64,000 bases of DNA from Pholiota molesta (Eukaryota > Basidiomycota > Agaricomycetes > Agaricales > Strophariaceae), in contig JACGCK010000016.1 of NCBI GenBank assembly GCA_014925825.1, positions 62,001 through 126,000 of the forward strand, written 5' to 3'. Under the pieces are notes generated by a model. The model was not told where the DNA came from. It did not search any database and was given only the letters and a program-made list of their open reading frames with translations. A program made the translations under genes and the position numbers. Positions 1 to 12,255 of the stretch are shown here, piece by piece (within the stretch, counting starts at the first letter, position 1; every line of letters starts with the position of its first letter).

Positions 1-1495
1 GAGAAATTGTTCCTGCCGTTACATACATCCCGCTTCCTTTCTAAACATCAACCGCAGCAAGATCAGTATTAGGCGGTGTTGTCTGGGAGTGAGAATACCT
101 ACCAATATCATGTATACAATAAGATCTGCCGCGGCTACCAGCAAGGATAAGAGACTACTTCCGAAAAGAACTAAAGACAGATAAGAGTCAGATACTGGCG
201 AAAACGGTAGACAAATATCATAACCTCGGATTGTGCGATCAATCATTAATTCTGGGCTTGACGGTTTCATGGGCTGGTTTTTCTGTGGGAAAGGATTAAC
301 GGGATACCGGTGGGGACGAGCAGGGGACGAGTACGGAGGGGTAGCGCCGCTTACCCTAGCGAACATGCATGAGTACTCCGAGGACTCGAAAATATTGATC
401 GAGATGCATAAACTCACAAGTATACCATAGGCGAATGACAACGATTAGAACGTCGCAGACTACACCAGCTACCAGCCATAGAGTTGTAAAAGTCTATGAA
501 ATTGGTTAGAGAGATTCAACGATGTAGATTGATTATACGAACGGTGCTTTCTCGAACATGTCTAAAATTTGGATTGCGAACGAAGTCTATACCAGTGAGA
601 AACCCTCCCACTAAAAATAAGAGACTTCAATGTCAGACTGAATGCAGAAGAACAAGAGGAACAATACACACATGCGCTAGTGATTGCGGAAACCATGATA
701 AGTACAATATACAGCCAGCTGCCTGTCATGGTATGGACCCTCCATGCAAAAAATGTTTGTGCAGAAAGAATAATAATAACCTAGGCCCAAAAAAATTATC
801 ATAACAAACACCGAGATGTAGTGCTACTCACAGTTGAAAACGGCTCTGTATGAAGGTAGGTAAAGCAGTGAACCAATTAACCTTCTGGATCTGGATGACA
901 AAATTTCTTTGGATATTTCACCTGGAATTGCCACTGTATTCAACGTGTCAATGACTTTACGAATCAAACAAAGGATGCTGAACACGTACGCCAATTCAGC
1001 TGTACTGACTTTGAGGGACTGTCTGGGTGTTGGGAGTTCTGTTAACACCATTTCATGAAAATATGGAGTATGTGTTCACCGAAGTAAGTAATGAGACTCT
1101 GATACAAATAAGCGGTGATAAATGTCGTGTTAGCAACGTTAACCACTATTAGGGCGCCAACCTAGGATATCGGGCGCGGTATCAGTCCACAAGCCTATAC
1201 TAGTAGCGGAAAGAAAAAAAATCCGAATTTATTACAGCTGTTTTAGTCCACAAATTGTCCCTGAGGCGATAATGCTGTTTAAAAAACGCGCCATTGGAAA
1301 GATAACGCGGCTCACCTCTTGTAGGTAGTATAATAGAGGTATGCTTGTGTCATCAAAATCCCTAGTAGGGTAGTGTTGAAAAGGTAACCAAGAAATAGCG
1401 GCCCATGCCTGAAGAGAAGGACCAAGGGTCAACTGGCACTCTAGTAGTTATGCATCAAAAAGTACCTACAAGCTTTCTACATCGAAGCTATCCAT
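1..1495 (-). pseudogene. DUF6534-type multi-pass membrane protein, partial and apparently degenerate
   Basis: The first exon starts at the ATG whose complement is 1493-1495 (MDSFDVESL). It splices through GT-AG to an exon reading HGPLFLGYLFNTTLLGILM followed by TQAYLYYTTYK, the N-terminal signature of the mushroom DUF6534 family (GP..LGYLFN...GIL..Q.YLYY). A third exon, around 1232-1262, reads DNLWTKTAV and fits the next family motif. Further down, an exon near 430-490 reads LWLVAGVVCDVLIVV (the G..CD..I motif), and 75-130 reads LIVYMIL, matching the last helices. The region between about 500 and 1230 gives only broken hydrophobic segments with stops, and no complete chain of exons could be built. 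The gene also runs off the left edge. The family is a predicted seven-helix membrane protein of unknown function. Confident family call; pseudogene status is inference. Confidence 0.55.
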
Positions 1496-3269
1496 GCTCT
1501 CTGGTCGGGAGCGCAGCGCTTGTGGGGGTCGCATGAAATATCCACGCGAAAGGGGATTATAGTATGGAAACGAAACTCCGCATCGCCCCCGCTGTTAGAA
1601 AAAGACTAAATGGGCGCAAATTGGACGCTCTTTACGCGCTTCTTGGACCTTGGCGGTAACTATTGCCGTGGTGCTTTTGCCGGCATCCTCGGAACACTTA
1701 CCCACTCTGAGAATGCCAATCTTTGTTAACTTTGTGGAGACTCGCGAGGAAGCTACGGCGGAGAACAAGGTCAGAACAGGTCAGAACTAGTCGAAATTCA
1801 GAATCTAGAGCAGTGTATCAAGGCTATTTTGGGGGTTGGATGTTTATTCAGATATAAAAAAACATCATGGGCAAATCGTATGCTTTCAGAGACCACGTAC
1901 AAAGAGAAAAGCTATCATTTCCACTCTATGAAAAGGGAATGATGTGGTTCATAACCTATCCGTCCGGTGTTAGTATGAATTTGGGCTCATGGCTCAAAGC
2001 CTCCTGTGATCGTGGCGCAGAATGGTCTCCCTCGTAGCAGTTGCATTCTGTTAAAGATAGAACTGGCTGACAGGCGGCGTTGGATCCTTGTGGTTGCGTC
2101 GCTAAACTAAACAATGTGTTATCTGGGATGGAAAGCAGTAATAATAGATCTAGAACCAACCATTGGCAAGCCTCCGGATTCGACTGATGATGCCAATGGT
2201 AGGTGAAGAATACTTACCTTCAATGTTCGGAAACGCTCTACGTTCAAATCCCAGGTTTCATTTTAGAACAAGTGGCCTTGGGAGAAGCAGGTGTTGAGTC
2301 GAAAAGATGTTCAAGTCGACGAAATGCAACCCCACGCTCGAGCTTAGGTTGAGCTTTGGCCTTGCTTGGGCCGACTCGAACAAGACTCGAAGGCCAGTGC
2401 TGAGTGCACACTGGCAACGGCAAACCACCGCCGCCGCTTCGGCCCGTTGAATCCCGAAGGCGCAACAAATCATGTGATGAAAGGCGCGCCATCGTATGCG
2501 TATGCGCCTGATACTAGTACTGGTGGGAAAAAAGTAATTATCTCGCTTTGGACGTCATCCTTGCCACCTGGCCAATGTGTTCAGTTTCCAAATTACATCC
2601 TCACGAAGACCCTGCAAAGACCTCACTTCTAACTCCTCTCAACCACAACTTGTTCGCGCTCTACATAAATTTTCTATTCTTCTTGTGCTCCAGAGATATG
2701 TCTCCTGGCTTCCCGACCAATTTCCTGCTTTCAACGCCCATTGCGTCAAGCTTCAACGTTCAACGTCCTGCACGGTAATCCCTGAGTGAAGTAATGTTTG
2801 CACTCATCCGATCCTTACTAAATTAGTAGACAACTACTTACTTATCATGTTTGTAGAGTACAGCTGGGAGATCCTTCGTGCAAGCGCATATTTTTATCTA
2901 CCTATTTTGAAGACGCATAGGAAAATCAATCAAATTGCAATATGAAGACTGCACACTGCACAGTGCCTCACAGTGCGCGTATGTAAGTACATGCATTTGT
3001 TCCAGAATATGCTAATTATGGGGGCCCGTACTCACGCTGCATCAAGAAATCTGCTTCCTCGACCGATCCATATGCACATGGAAGGCGACGAAGTGCATGC
3101 TTTCTGGGTCTAATAAAAGACCTCATTAATTTTTATCGCGATAAATGTTGGTCCGCTGACCGGTGTCCTTGACGCGGATCGGTGGCCTATCCGTCTATAA
3201 AACCTCTGGCACGATAGACTTTGAAGCCCGCTGCTTGCCTGCATTTCATTATCAAGCCCACCCACGTGC
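1496..3269. other. Intergenic stretch, no gene recognised
   Basis: Only short overlapping open frames on both strands are present, none with a fungal domain signature or a convincing chain of splice sites. The right part should contain the promoter of the hexosaminidase gene that starts at 3270. Confidence 0.4.
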
Positions 3270-5666
3270 ATGAAGATGCAAATCCAAGGTTGGGCCTTGC
3301 TTGTCCTGGGCGCTATTATCCACCCGGCCCTCGCGTTATGGCCCATGCCACGTACACTCCAAGCTGGCACTACCCTCGTCAAGCTTTCACCCGCATTCAA
3401 GATTGACGTCGGTGTTGCGAAGCCCCCACAGGATCTTCTGGATGCCGTGTCACGCACGACAATCCGCCTGCGCACGGACAACCTCCAAAGACTCGTGGTC
3501 GGACGAGCGTCCGCTGATAACGCTGCGTTGACCCATGCACCTTCCATCACCAAGTTGACTTTGACCTTGACACCCGCCGGAGCTGGGCTGTAAAATCGAT
3601 TATGACAGAAGCAACTAAAGATATTGCTGAAAGGAGCGAAAGCTATTCTTTAAATCTTCCTTCAAATGGAGGCGCTGCTTCCATTGTTGCGAATTCAACA
3701 CTGGGACTTTTTAGAGGTTTAACTACTTTTGAACAGCTGTGGTACGCGGACGCATCGGGGAACCCCTACGCCTATCAAGCTCCTCTGACTATCTCCAATG
3801 ACTCCCCAGCATTCGCAAGTGTCGTTTTGTAAATATAGCCAGTGGACGGTCGATGTTAACCCAATCATCTATATTTAGCCTTACCGGGGATTCATGTTGG
3901 ACACTTCAAGGAATTTGTGAGTCCCACTACAAATAAAATAGAAACAATCTAAATAAACGGTTTATTCTTGTCTTTTTAGCTTTTCAGTCTCTGACATCAA
4001 ACGGACTTTGGATGCGATGAGTATGGTTAAAGTGTGTAATACTATAATTATTGTCACTGAAGCCTTGATTAACGAATCATGACCATTTAAGATGAGCCAA
4101 TTCCATTGGCATGTTGTCGATTCGCAAAGCTTCCCTTTGACCATCCTGGATTCCCGAATTATCGCAAAAGGGTGCTTATTCTTCGTCGGAGGTCTATTCT
4201 AGTGCGGATGTTCAAGACATTGTTACATATGCGGGTGCTGTACGCTCTTCGTGCTCCTTCTTCGTGATAGGACCCCAATAATTGATAACTTATAGCGAGG
4301 AATTGACGTCCTTGTGGTACGCCATAGCCCACATACTGTTGCTAACTCCAGCTGACTTGAAATTTTATACCAGGAAATCGATACTCCAGGCCACACAGCC
4401 ATAATTTCGACTTCTCACCCCGAACACATCGCTTGCGCGCAAGCTACCCCATGGGAGAACTTTGCAAATGAACCCCCTGCCGGGCAGCTTCGTCTCGCGT
4501 CCCAAGCGACGACCAACTTCACCGCTAACCTTGTTGCTTCCATCGCACGGACGCTGCCCTCGACGCTGTTCAGCACAGGCGGCGACGAACTGAATGTTAA
4601 TTGCTACACTCAGGACGCTCAGACCCAGGCGGACTTGACGGCGTCTGGGAAGACGCTGGAACAGGCGTTGGATACCTTTACGCAAACTACACATGGTGCG
4701 CTCGAGGCGCTGGGTAAGACGCCCGTGGTATGGGAAGGTGAGTTGTCGTTGTATGTAGTTGTGGAGGCTCAGGTCGCTTAAAATCATTTGCTGATGATAA
4801 GAAATGGCACTGGACCATAATGTCACTCTGTCTAACCAAACGGTCATAATGTATGGATCTCTTCAAATTTCAGTGCGTGCGTGGTCTAAAAAGATTCAAA
4901 TAGGGTCTGGATATCTTCCCAAAATGCGGCTGCTGTCGCTGCCAAGGGCCTGAGGCTCGTGCATTCACCATCCGATTACTTCTATCTCGTGCGTACTTTG
5001 CCTGTATCTCTTAACTCGTATGAAGCTCAATAATATTTGCCTCAAAACAGGATTGTGGTGCTGGTGAATGGATTGGTAGTGATGCAACGGCGTAAGCTGA
5101 TATATTTCTCTTTTCTTTTATCAGACTTACGTCTTTCGTCGTGTATTTAGTAACAGCTGGTGTGATCCTTTCAAGAGTTGGCAGAAGGTAACGCAATACA
5201 GCATGTCCTGTGTGTATTTTTCTCACCAAACGACACAGGCTTATACCTTTGATCCTCTTGCAAGCTTGACTGAGGCCCAAACCTCGCTGTCCTTGGTGGT
5301 ATGTGTATTTCAACAGAGCTCTGATTGACCAATGCGAAGTTCGTGATACCATCGCATAACAGGCCAGCAACTCTTGTGGACGGAACAGTCAGGTCCGGAG
5401 AATATGGATTCGATTATTTGGCCGAGGGCCGCTGCGTCTGCAGAGGTTTGTCGCATATATATGCATCTTGACATTCTTCTAACGCTAAATGATACTTCAA
5501 GATTTTCTGGACAGGACCAACGCTTCCAGATGGTAGCCCACTAAATGGAACGACTGCACTCCCTCGCCTGCATGATGTCCGCTTCCGAATGGTGCAAAGG
5601 GGCATCGGTGCCATTGCGCTTCAGCCGCAATGGTGCGCTCTTCGAGATGGACAGTGTAATTTCTGA
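3270..5666 (+). CDS. Secreted beta-N-acetylhexosaminidase (GH20), reading frame interrupted
   Basis: A GH20 chitobiase/hexosaminidase, which removes terminal N-acetylhexosamines from chitin oligomers and glycans. The N-terminus MKMQIQGWALLVLGAIIHPA is a signal peptide followed by the mature start LWPMPR. Exons, in order, carry the non-catalytic N-terminal domain (3270-3814), RGFMLDTSRNF, FHWHVVDSQSFP, DIVTYAGA, EIDTPGHTA and the catalytic motif FSTGGDELN (Asp-Glu pair near 4580), then WISSQNAAA, LLWTEQSGPEN and the C-terminal end LQPQWCALRDGQCNF. At least ten introns of 50-70 bases are seen; the one at 3815-3878 has a GC donor (GCAAGT). The frame is lost at 3585-3587, 4145-4156 and 5298-5299, each at a short homopolymer, although the surrounding protein is highly conserved. 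This may be a pseudogene, but single-base consensus errors are more likely because other conserved genes here show the same. It converges with the WD40 gene downstream. Confidence 0.9.
3815..3878 (+). other. GC-AG intron in the GH20 gene
   Basis: The exon ends at codon TTC (Asp-Ser-Pro-Ala-Phe) and the intron opens with GCAAGT, the classic non-canonical donor. It closes with TTTAG before CCT TAC CGG (Pro-Tyr-Arg), which restores the conserved GH20 sequence. No GT donor gives that join. Confidence 0.75.
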
Positions 5667-5799
5667 TCATGGATGGCTAGTCGGAAAATCCTACGGACAG
5701 ATGATGATATGCATAGGTTGTGATAGGGCTGGGATTACATTGAAATAGTTTAAATTTCCAGGATAGATATCCATGTACGTTTGTGCCCGGATTCGTCAA

Positions 5800-8700
5800 T
5801 TATGTGCTGAACGTTAAAACACTCTGTCGAATTTTAACCTTGACACTTCGATCAGCAACCCACTCTACTTTGACCAAATCCAAAGTTTGTGCTGTCGACA
5901 TCTCGGCTAAAAATTCAGGTGTTATCAAAACCCTGGCTACTAACATAGAAAACATGGACCTCACCTTCAGTCCCGATATTAAAGTTCAAAGTCTTGAAAG
6001 GCTGTGAACCTCCATGTCCTTGACGTGGTGGCGCCCCGGGATTGAAGAAACTGGCGAAACTTGAACCTACCTTCCAGGCAAGTACAACAGACTCTTTTAA
6101 AGACATCGTTACTAGTCGGCGTCCATCAGGGGAGAAGCTAAGAGCTGTTATTGGTTTCTTGTGGCCCTCGAGCACATATAGGCGAATCGCGGTCTTCAAG
6201 TCGTACATGATGACCGCACCTTCATTTGTTCCAACCGCAAGCCTTTGAGTTGCCATGTGGAAGTCTACGGTAGGGTAGCTGTTATATAACGAGATGAGGA
6301 TGACGTCCTAGCCCCATTTTGACATTATCACATACGTTTTCACGACATAGCCAATGATCTCGGTGGCGGTGTCTAATACCAAGTCTCGATCCGATGTTGA
6401 GTTAGGATCCAAGGATTTTACCACAGCTTCCATCAGTCTAGGCAAATTGGGTTGCAAGATGAAAGGACGCTAAAATTTGATTGACGCTTGTCAGATCTAA
6501 AGACCGAAGATGAAGATAAGAACAAAGAATGACCTTTCGGATGAGGAATGCTAGGATTTGCAATACAGAGCGACGATGCTCCATGGTGGGCGGCGTCAAG
6601 ATATCAAGACAAAGAGTGCCCATGAATAGTGGCATGTTATTTGACGCGATGGTCAATACAGCTAGACGAGCCTGCGAACCTACGTTCTGGATTGATATGG
6701 AATCCTTTCGGACGTTTGTGGCTAGGTCGAAGAGGGATCTCAGTATTTCCTTGACATCAATGTAATGTTGCCAGACGTTGAAGCCACGAGAACACAAGTC
6801 GATAGCAAGAACACGGTAGATGGACTTTTCATCATGGAGATAGAGACTGATCGACTTGGAGATATCCGACAACGCGCTAAAGGTACAGTTCAATACAGCG
6901 GTTAAAGGACAATCGAATATTCTTACTTGGTAGACAGAAGGCTATATTCTCAGCCGCATACAGCCGCATATGAATAAGGCGAGAGCAGCATTCAATGTCT
7001 CCTTTTCGGCGTCTGGTTGCAATGATGGAACTGAATATAGAGTGAATTGAAGTCAATACCCTTTATATGAACCTTGCATACCATGATGTTGCCATTTTTC
7101 TGCTATGCTGATCGATTCCTCATCGGAAAGATTAGTGATAGTGGCATCGAAGAAAAGTCGGATTGAATTTCTGAACTCGTCTGCGTTAAAGTGAGTTTTA
7201 AGCAAGTACGGAGATGGTGCTTCCTCACTTGATGCCTCAAACCAAAGTCTGCCTAGAAACTCGATGCTCGGTGGCTGGAAGCGGGGTCCAACGGATATTC
7301 CAAGGGAGGTAATGAAAAACGATATGACCGTATTGGCACCCTCCGTAAGCTCTGAGGAATGATGAGGAAACCATCGTCATGAGAAAAAACCAACACACCT
7401 TCGAAAAGGCTCATTGCTCGAAGAACTGCAATGATTGCCAAGGCTCTGGATGCGGTAGCAGTCGAAGACCGACACCAAACTTCCGGGGATCGGATCTTTC
7501 ATATAAGGTCGTCCTCCAATGCTAGATGAAATAATGTTAGGAATACTGTACTTCAAGTTAAAAGTTATCACCTTGCTAGCCCCAAGATAGTGGAAGAAGG
7601 ATATGCACCCAATTTCCATAACAAATAGAGTCCACATCAGAGTTTAGTCCAGGGATTAGAAGAGTAGATAAGATCAATCGAAGCCTATCCAATGTTCGGA
7701 GTATTTCCGGACTTCATCCTTGCTGGTACTGATAGACTTTGTGATTGAGATTGCATCAATTAAGAACTTTTCTAAGTTGAGATTGAGCGAGGAATCTATG
7801 ATGGTTGTCAAAAGGCATCAAACAGGATTGATAGGAAGTTCTAATCACCAGTATCTGGACTGTAATGGAGTCTGCGACAGAAGTCCAATATAACTTGGGA
7901 CACATGCGTCTGTCTGCAAAGTTCTAGAACGAGGTATACATAATTAAGGAGTATCACGGTGGTGAATGCAACTTACAATTCCGACCACTCGCCTTGAGCC
8001 AACAACTCATCAGCTTTGTCTTCTCCCATAGATCTCCATAGCTCCTTAGTTTGAGCATCCCATAACCGAACGCGGTGATCGCTATAAACAAGGAGCAAAT
8101 TATTTTCGCCTAGACACACACGTTCCAATGGTGAATTAGATCCAGGAATGAGGTAAAGGCTAAAAAATAAATTAGGTCAGAGCCTTCTGTGAAGACGAGA
8201 GAATTCTCACAAATGAAGGTCATCAATGACAATTACAGCAATACTGCCATCCTCAGCAATGCATAATGCGCAACCACGCAGTGGACCAGTTCTCTCTGCC
8301 TCGAATTGCAGGACTTTGACAAGAGGAGTGACAAATATGGTCCAGCGAGCAACGAGTTCAAATGTACTGAATGGTGAGTGAGAATATTATAACGATATGA
8401 TATGAAGTGAATCCACGCACGAAAAGGACCAAAAAGCTATTGATCCATCATCCCCTCCGCCAACAATGAACCTATCTCTTGTTCGATAATTCTGGACAAC
8501 GTGTAATCCAACGACAGATCCTCCTAATGGTTGATTTGATGTTTTGACAGATGAAGACGTCAAGCTTGAGGACTTCTCAGACTTGCGAGCCATCTGCGCC
8601 AGAGAAAATTGGCGCAAAAATCCGTCCGCTGTAAGGATCCATCAAACAATTGAACGCTTGACTAATTGGTAACTCACAATAGCCTTGAATAATATGCTCA

Positions 8701-11120
8701 AGATCCAAAGGTAACATCGATGTATAGTGATCACTGGACTTTTCCTAATAGCTGGGTTGAATTGCCATAGAATACTTGAAATATCTTCCGATGATTCTAA
8801 AGCTTTCTCTCTCAAGGAGTACGATATTACTTCTGGGATATCTTTCGAGAATTTGGTGAGAATCAACGAGGCCTGACTGAATTGAATGGCCTCATGACAT
8901 CCTATTGATATGGTATGAACAAGCTCCGGACTTGAGAGTGAAAGAAAGAGAATAGATGTGAGCGAACTATGCTCATCAATGTTATCTTTAATACAAGACC
9001 TACCGCATTCGTGAATCGGCATCGTTATAATTTGGGTCAATTTGTTCATTATCCGCATTGACGTATATTAATCGGTATATTTCAACGTGATGCTGTCAGA
9101 AAAGTAATTAGTCAAAAAAGAAGTCACGAATGAAATTGAAATTTGCCTCAAACGAAATCATGTATGTCAAGCGGTCTAGCCAAGCTATGTCTTCGACAGC
9201 GGAGACAGGTGATCGGAATGAAACAGATAAAGTCTGCGTCGTAGCTTCGAATAACTGAGTAAAGCCCGTAGAATCAGTACGCTGCAAACAATATCAAAGC
9301 GCAACCTACAATGAGATCTTCGTTGGTCCAAGCGACGCCTAAATTTTTTCCTTCAACTGAGGCAGGTGAAATCCTTAACCCCAGAAACGTTGTGCCAACT
9401 GAGAAAGCACCCAAATCTCTCGTTACGGGCATCCATACTTTAGAATCTTCTAATCGACTCTCGGGCTCGGCTTCATTCAGCACCAGACGTTCAGTAGAAC
9501 GTGACATTAGCGATTTAAAGGGATTTGGGATGGGCAAGTGTGCTCCGTATTGATGAGTATTGCTGTTATTCGACAAAGGGGGGCTGTGATGTGATGTGAT
9601 GGGGAGCGGGCGCAACTTCAACTCTTCACCCATGAGATGGCCATTGTGATCTATGTTGAAAAGAATAATGGTACCTGGCTCAACCGAATCAAAATAAGAT
9701 ACTTGGTGAGATAGAAAGATCAGTCACCGTCTGGTTCTTCGTATAAACTAGCTGCCTTGGTTGGGCCATCTACTGTCCATTGCCTCGATACTTGGAGTTG
9801 GATGCTTGAGGGTGTTGGAATAATTTCGATTGTAGCAAAGTGAGACGTTCCGTGAGCTCTTTCTATATCTGAACTCGGTAAGGTAGTATTGTTGCTATTT
9901 TCTGCCATGGCGATCAATACGGTGGACTAGAAGGAAGGGAATAAACATGATATCGTCATTATAAAATCCAGCCTAAGACGTACACCTTCAATGTAAACCA
10001 CTGAAAGATTGAACCAAAGCCATCCTTCTTGACGCGTTGATATATCCTTCGCTACGTTAGGGTTTTCTTCGATGCGCGTAAATGCTGCACATGAGCCATC
10101 ATCATAGGAGTAGAGGGAGATTGCACTTCATAATTGTGTCAGATATGTGTCCATTATATTTACAGTAAAGTTTACCCATTTTCTTGGAGGGCCGCGAAAA
10201 ACCGATTGTCATTGAGCAGCTGAATCGCTCTTGTCGCAGATCCAGCATGAGGCGGGGGTGGAATGATATGATATTGTAATGACCATACCCGCAAATCCGA
10301 AGAGGCCGTGCTCGCCTCCTGAGGGGAGCTTGGTATAGAAAATGATGACGGAGTAGGAGCACGAGAATTAGCTGCAGATAAGAGCGATCTAGACAACCGG
10401 TTTTTGCGTTTCGAAACCGGTACAGGCTCGATTGGAGATGGCACAGCTGGTTTGGATGCCTTATCAGAGTGTGTATCAGATATGGAACGCCTGTCCTTCG
10501 GAGCTCTTCCCTTCAGGATATCTTTCAGTTTATCCGTTTCATCCTCGAAATCCACATAATTCTTAGGAGCTTCAACTTGCTCAGTGGTAACTCCGGAGAC
10601 AACACGAGGTTTCGCAGTGACATTGAAAGTCGGAGATAAGACAAGCGATGCAGAGATAGGCGAGGGAGACCCAGAGTTGGAATGGGAAGATTTGGATTGA
10701 CGCGATATAGGTGGGGGTTTCGAAGGCTCGTGAATGTGAGGTGGCAAGGGGTCGATGGAAGGAAATGAGTGTGAGCGAGAAAGAACATACACTGTTCCAT
10801 CCTGACACCCAATAATAATTTTACTCTCTCCCGAATCATTTAAGGTGTGTGCTGCGTCCCTATCCCAGTATTCCAAACTTGTGGGTCTCGATCCTGCTAG
10901 GCTTTCCTCTAGCACGCTTCTGGCTGCATCCTCTTCCGTTTCATCGCGCCTCAGGAAGGATATGTTGGGGAAAGTGAGAGGAACATGGAAGTCGGCCATA
11001 CTTCGAAAGATCAGTAGACCAAAGGTAGCTGCATTCGCAATGTCGTCAGTTCGCAATATGGACTGGTCCGCGGAGCTTCCAAGTTCCAACAATTGCAGAT
11101 CTAGTTCATACCAAGCACAC
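5800..11120 (-). CDS. WD40 repeat protein of the WDR7/Rabconnectin-3 beta type, 5' end unresolved
   Basis: A long multi-exon gene resembling the fungal WDR7 (Rabconnectin-3 beta) family, proteins that regulate V-ATPase assembly and endosomal traffic in animals. N-terminal exon 10172-11120 reads CAWYELDLQLLEL, IIIGCQDGTVYVLS and DLRVWSLQYHIIP. Later exons contain WD-type blades (FFAALQENG / AISLYSYDDG; GSIAFWSF; LLVYSDHRVRLWDAQT). Then comes a helical region (SRALAIIAVLRAMSLFE; SIYRVLAIDLCSRGFNVWQ; GTLCLDILTPPTMEHRRS) and a final pair of blades (TQRLAVGTNEGAVIMYDLKT; ITALSFSPDGRRLVT), ending VLTFST-stop at 5800. The intron at 9093-9146 uses a GC donor. The frame is broken at 6947-6970, where a 10-bp direct repeat occurs. 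No start codon or N-terminal blades could be found between 11120 and 11650. Family call strong; the complete N-terminus is missing from this model. Confidence 0.8.
9093..9146 (-). other. GC-AG intron in the WD40 gene
   Basis: On the minus strand the exon ends in GAG and the intron begins GCAAAT and ends GACAG. Joining GAG to CAT CAC GTT GAA restores the frame (SFE-HHVEIYRL). The only nearby GT donors lead straight into stop codons. Confidence 0.6.
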
Positions 11121-11651
11121 CTAATAGAATTCAGTGAAGAAAGAGATAAGTCAGTGCTTCAGCAGTGATTATGACGGAGGGCGTAGTCAAATTATGCAGC
11201 ACTTGATGTTCAAGATATCATAAGCAGTTGAGCAAGAGGACGGTTTGACTAATGAACATTGCGGGATCAAATCTGTGACACATGTGATTAGTGACGGAAA
11301 GATGCGTTACAAGGCGTTACATGATCACGAATGATGAATTTCTTTTAATGGGAATTATCTCCTGAAGTGGCTTCGACGAGGGTGGTCAAATGGGTTGCAT
11401 CAGTCCGGCATCAATTCCGGGTCATCCTGTCATTCACTATCCTTTCCTTTCTTCCAAGCAGGTCGTGGTTTTTTAATACCCCACTTACGACCTTGATTAA
11501 TATTGCGAGTGACTATGGTATTTGGCATAGCGGAAGTCCAAGGCTTTGCGAGTCATTCGAGGCTATGCTTGGGCAATGCTATACACCAATTAATTTGCAT
11601 ATGCACATCAACCCTCTGTCTTCAATATGGAGCCCTTGACCCTGGAACAAA

Positions 11652-12255
11652 ATGCCCAAATCTACAGCCTGTTTATCTTCGCTCTGCATACTGCTCTGCC
11701 ACACAACAGGGGTATTTAAGCGAATGACTCAGGACCGTGCTGTTTGCCCTTTTGAAACACCCATACCCACTTCCTGCCCAACTTTTTTTGCGAGCATAAT
11801 TCATATGGTCCCTTGGCTTTTTACGCTTTTAATGATAATGACCGGCCGTGAGTGAGGCCGTCAAATGGTCATATCATCCTCACTGAACAATTTCTATCTC
11901 ATTTTTAGTAACAGCCGTGTTTGTTTTGATTTATATAAGAAACATGCTACGAGAATATATTCGTCAGAGCCCCAGTCGCATTGAACCTGGTGGTGCTGAT
12001 GATATAGAGCTCCAAGGGCGACGACGCATAAACCATGGTCCAATCATGACGCTTCCCAGTCAAAGATCAAGGGATGCTGCCAACACAGATTCAAGTTCGG
12101 ATTTGGCGGTATGCTCTCTCCCTCTGCGAGTGTCGTTTTTTTTTTGACCGCCAGCTGTTAATCAGAAAGGGGCACGCCAAAATCCGCCTGCCGTGGTAGA
12201 CATCGCTGCACCCGGGTCCAATCCCATTATCTACATTGTTCCCGCAACTACCTGA
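11652..12255 (+). CDS. Small single-pass membrane protein, orphan
   Basis: Three exons (11652-11847, 11909-12108, 12166-12255), with GT-AG junctions that keep phase, give a 161-residue protein. The N-terminus (MPKSTACLSSLCILLCHTTG) looks like a signal peptide. Residues about 48-76 form a strong hydrophobic segment (PWLFTLLMIMTG joined to LTAVFVLIYI). After it comes a charged tail (RNMLREYIRQS, then a Ser/Asp-rich stretch) ending IYIVPATT. The topology suggests a type I membrane protein with a cytoplasmic tail. No family was recognised. The start is the first ATG of the frame, and upstream non-coding exons are possible. The real splice signals and the continuous frame are the evidence that it is a gene. 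Confidence 0.5.

Noticed and set aside
5655..5666. CaaX-like end (Cys-Asn-Phe) as a pheromone precursor
   Set aside because: It is the conserved C-terminus of the GH20 enzyme and lacks a CaaX box of the right length.
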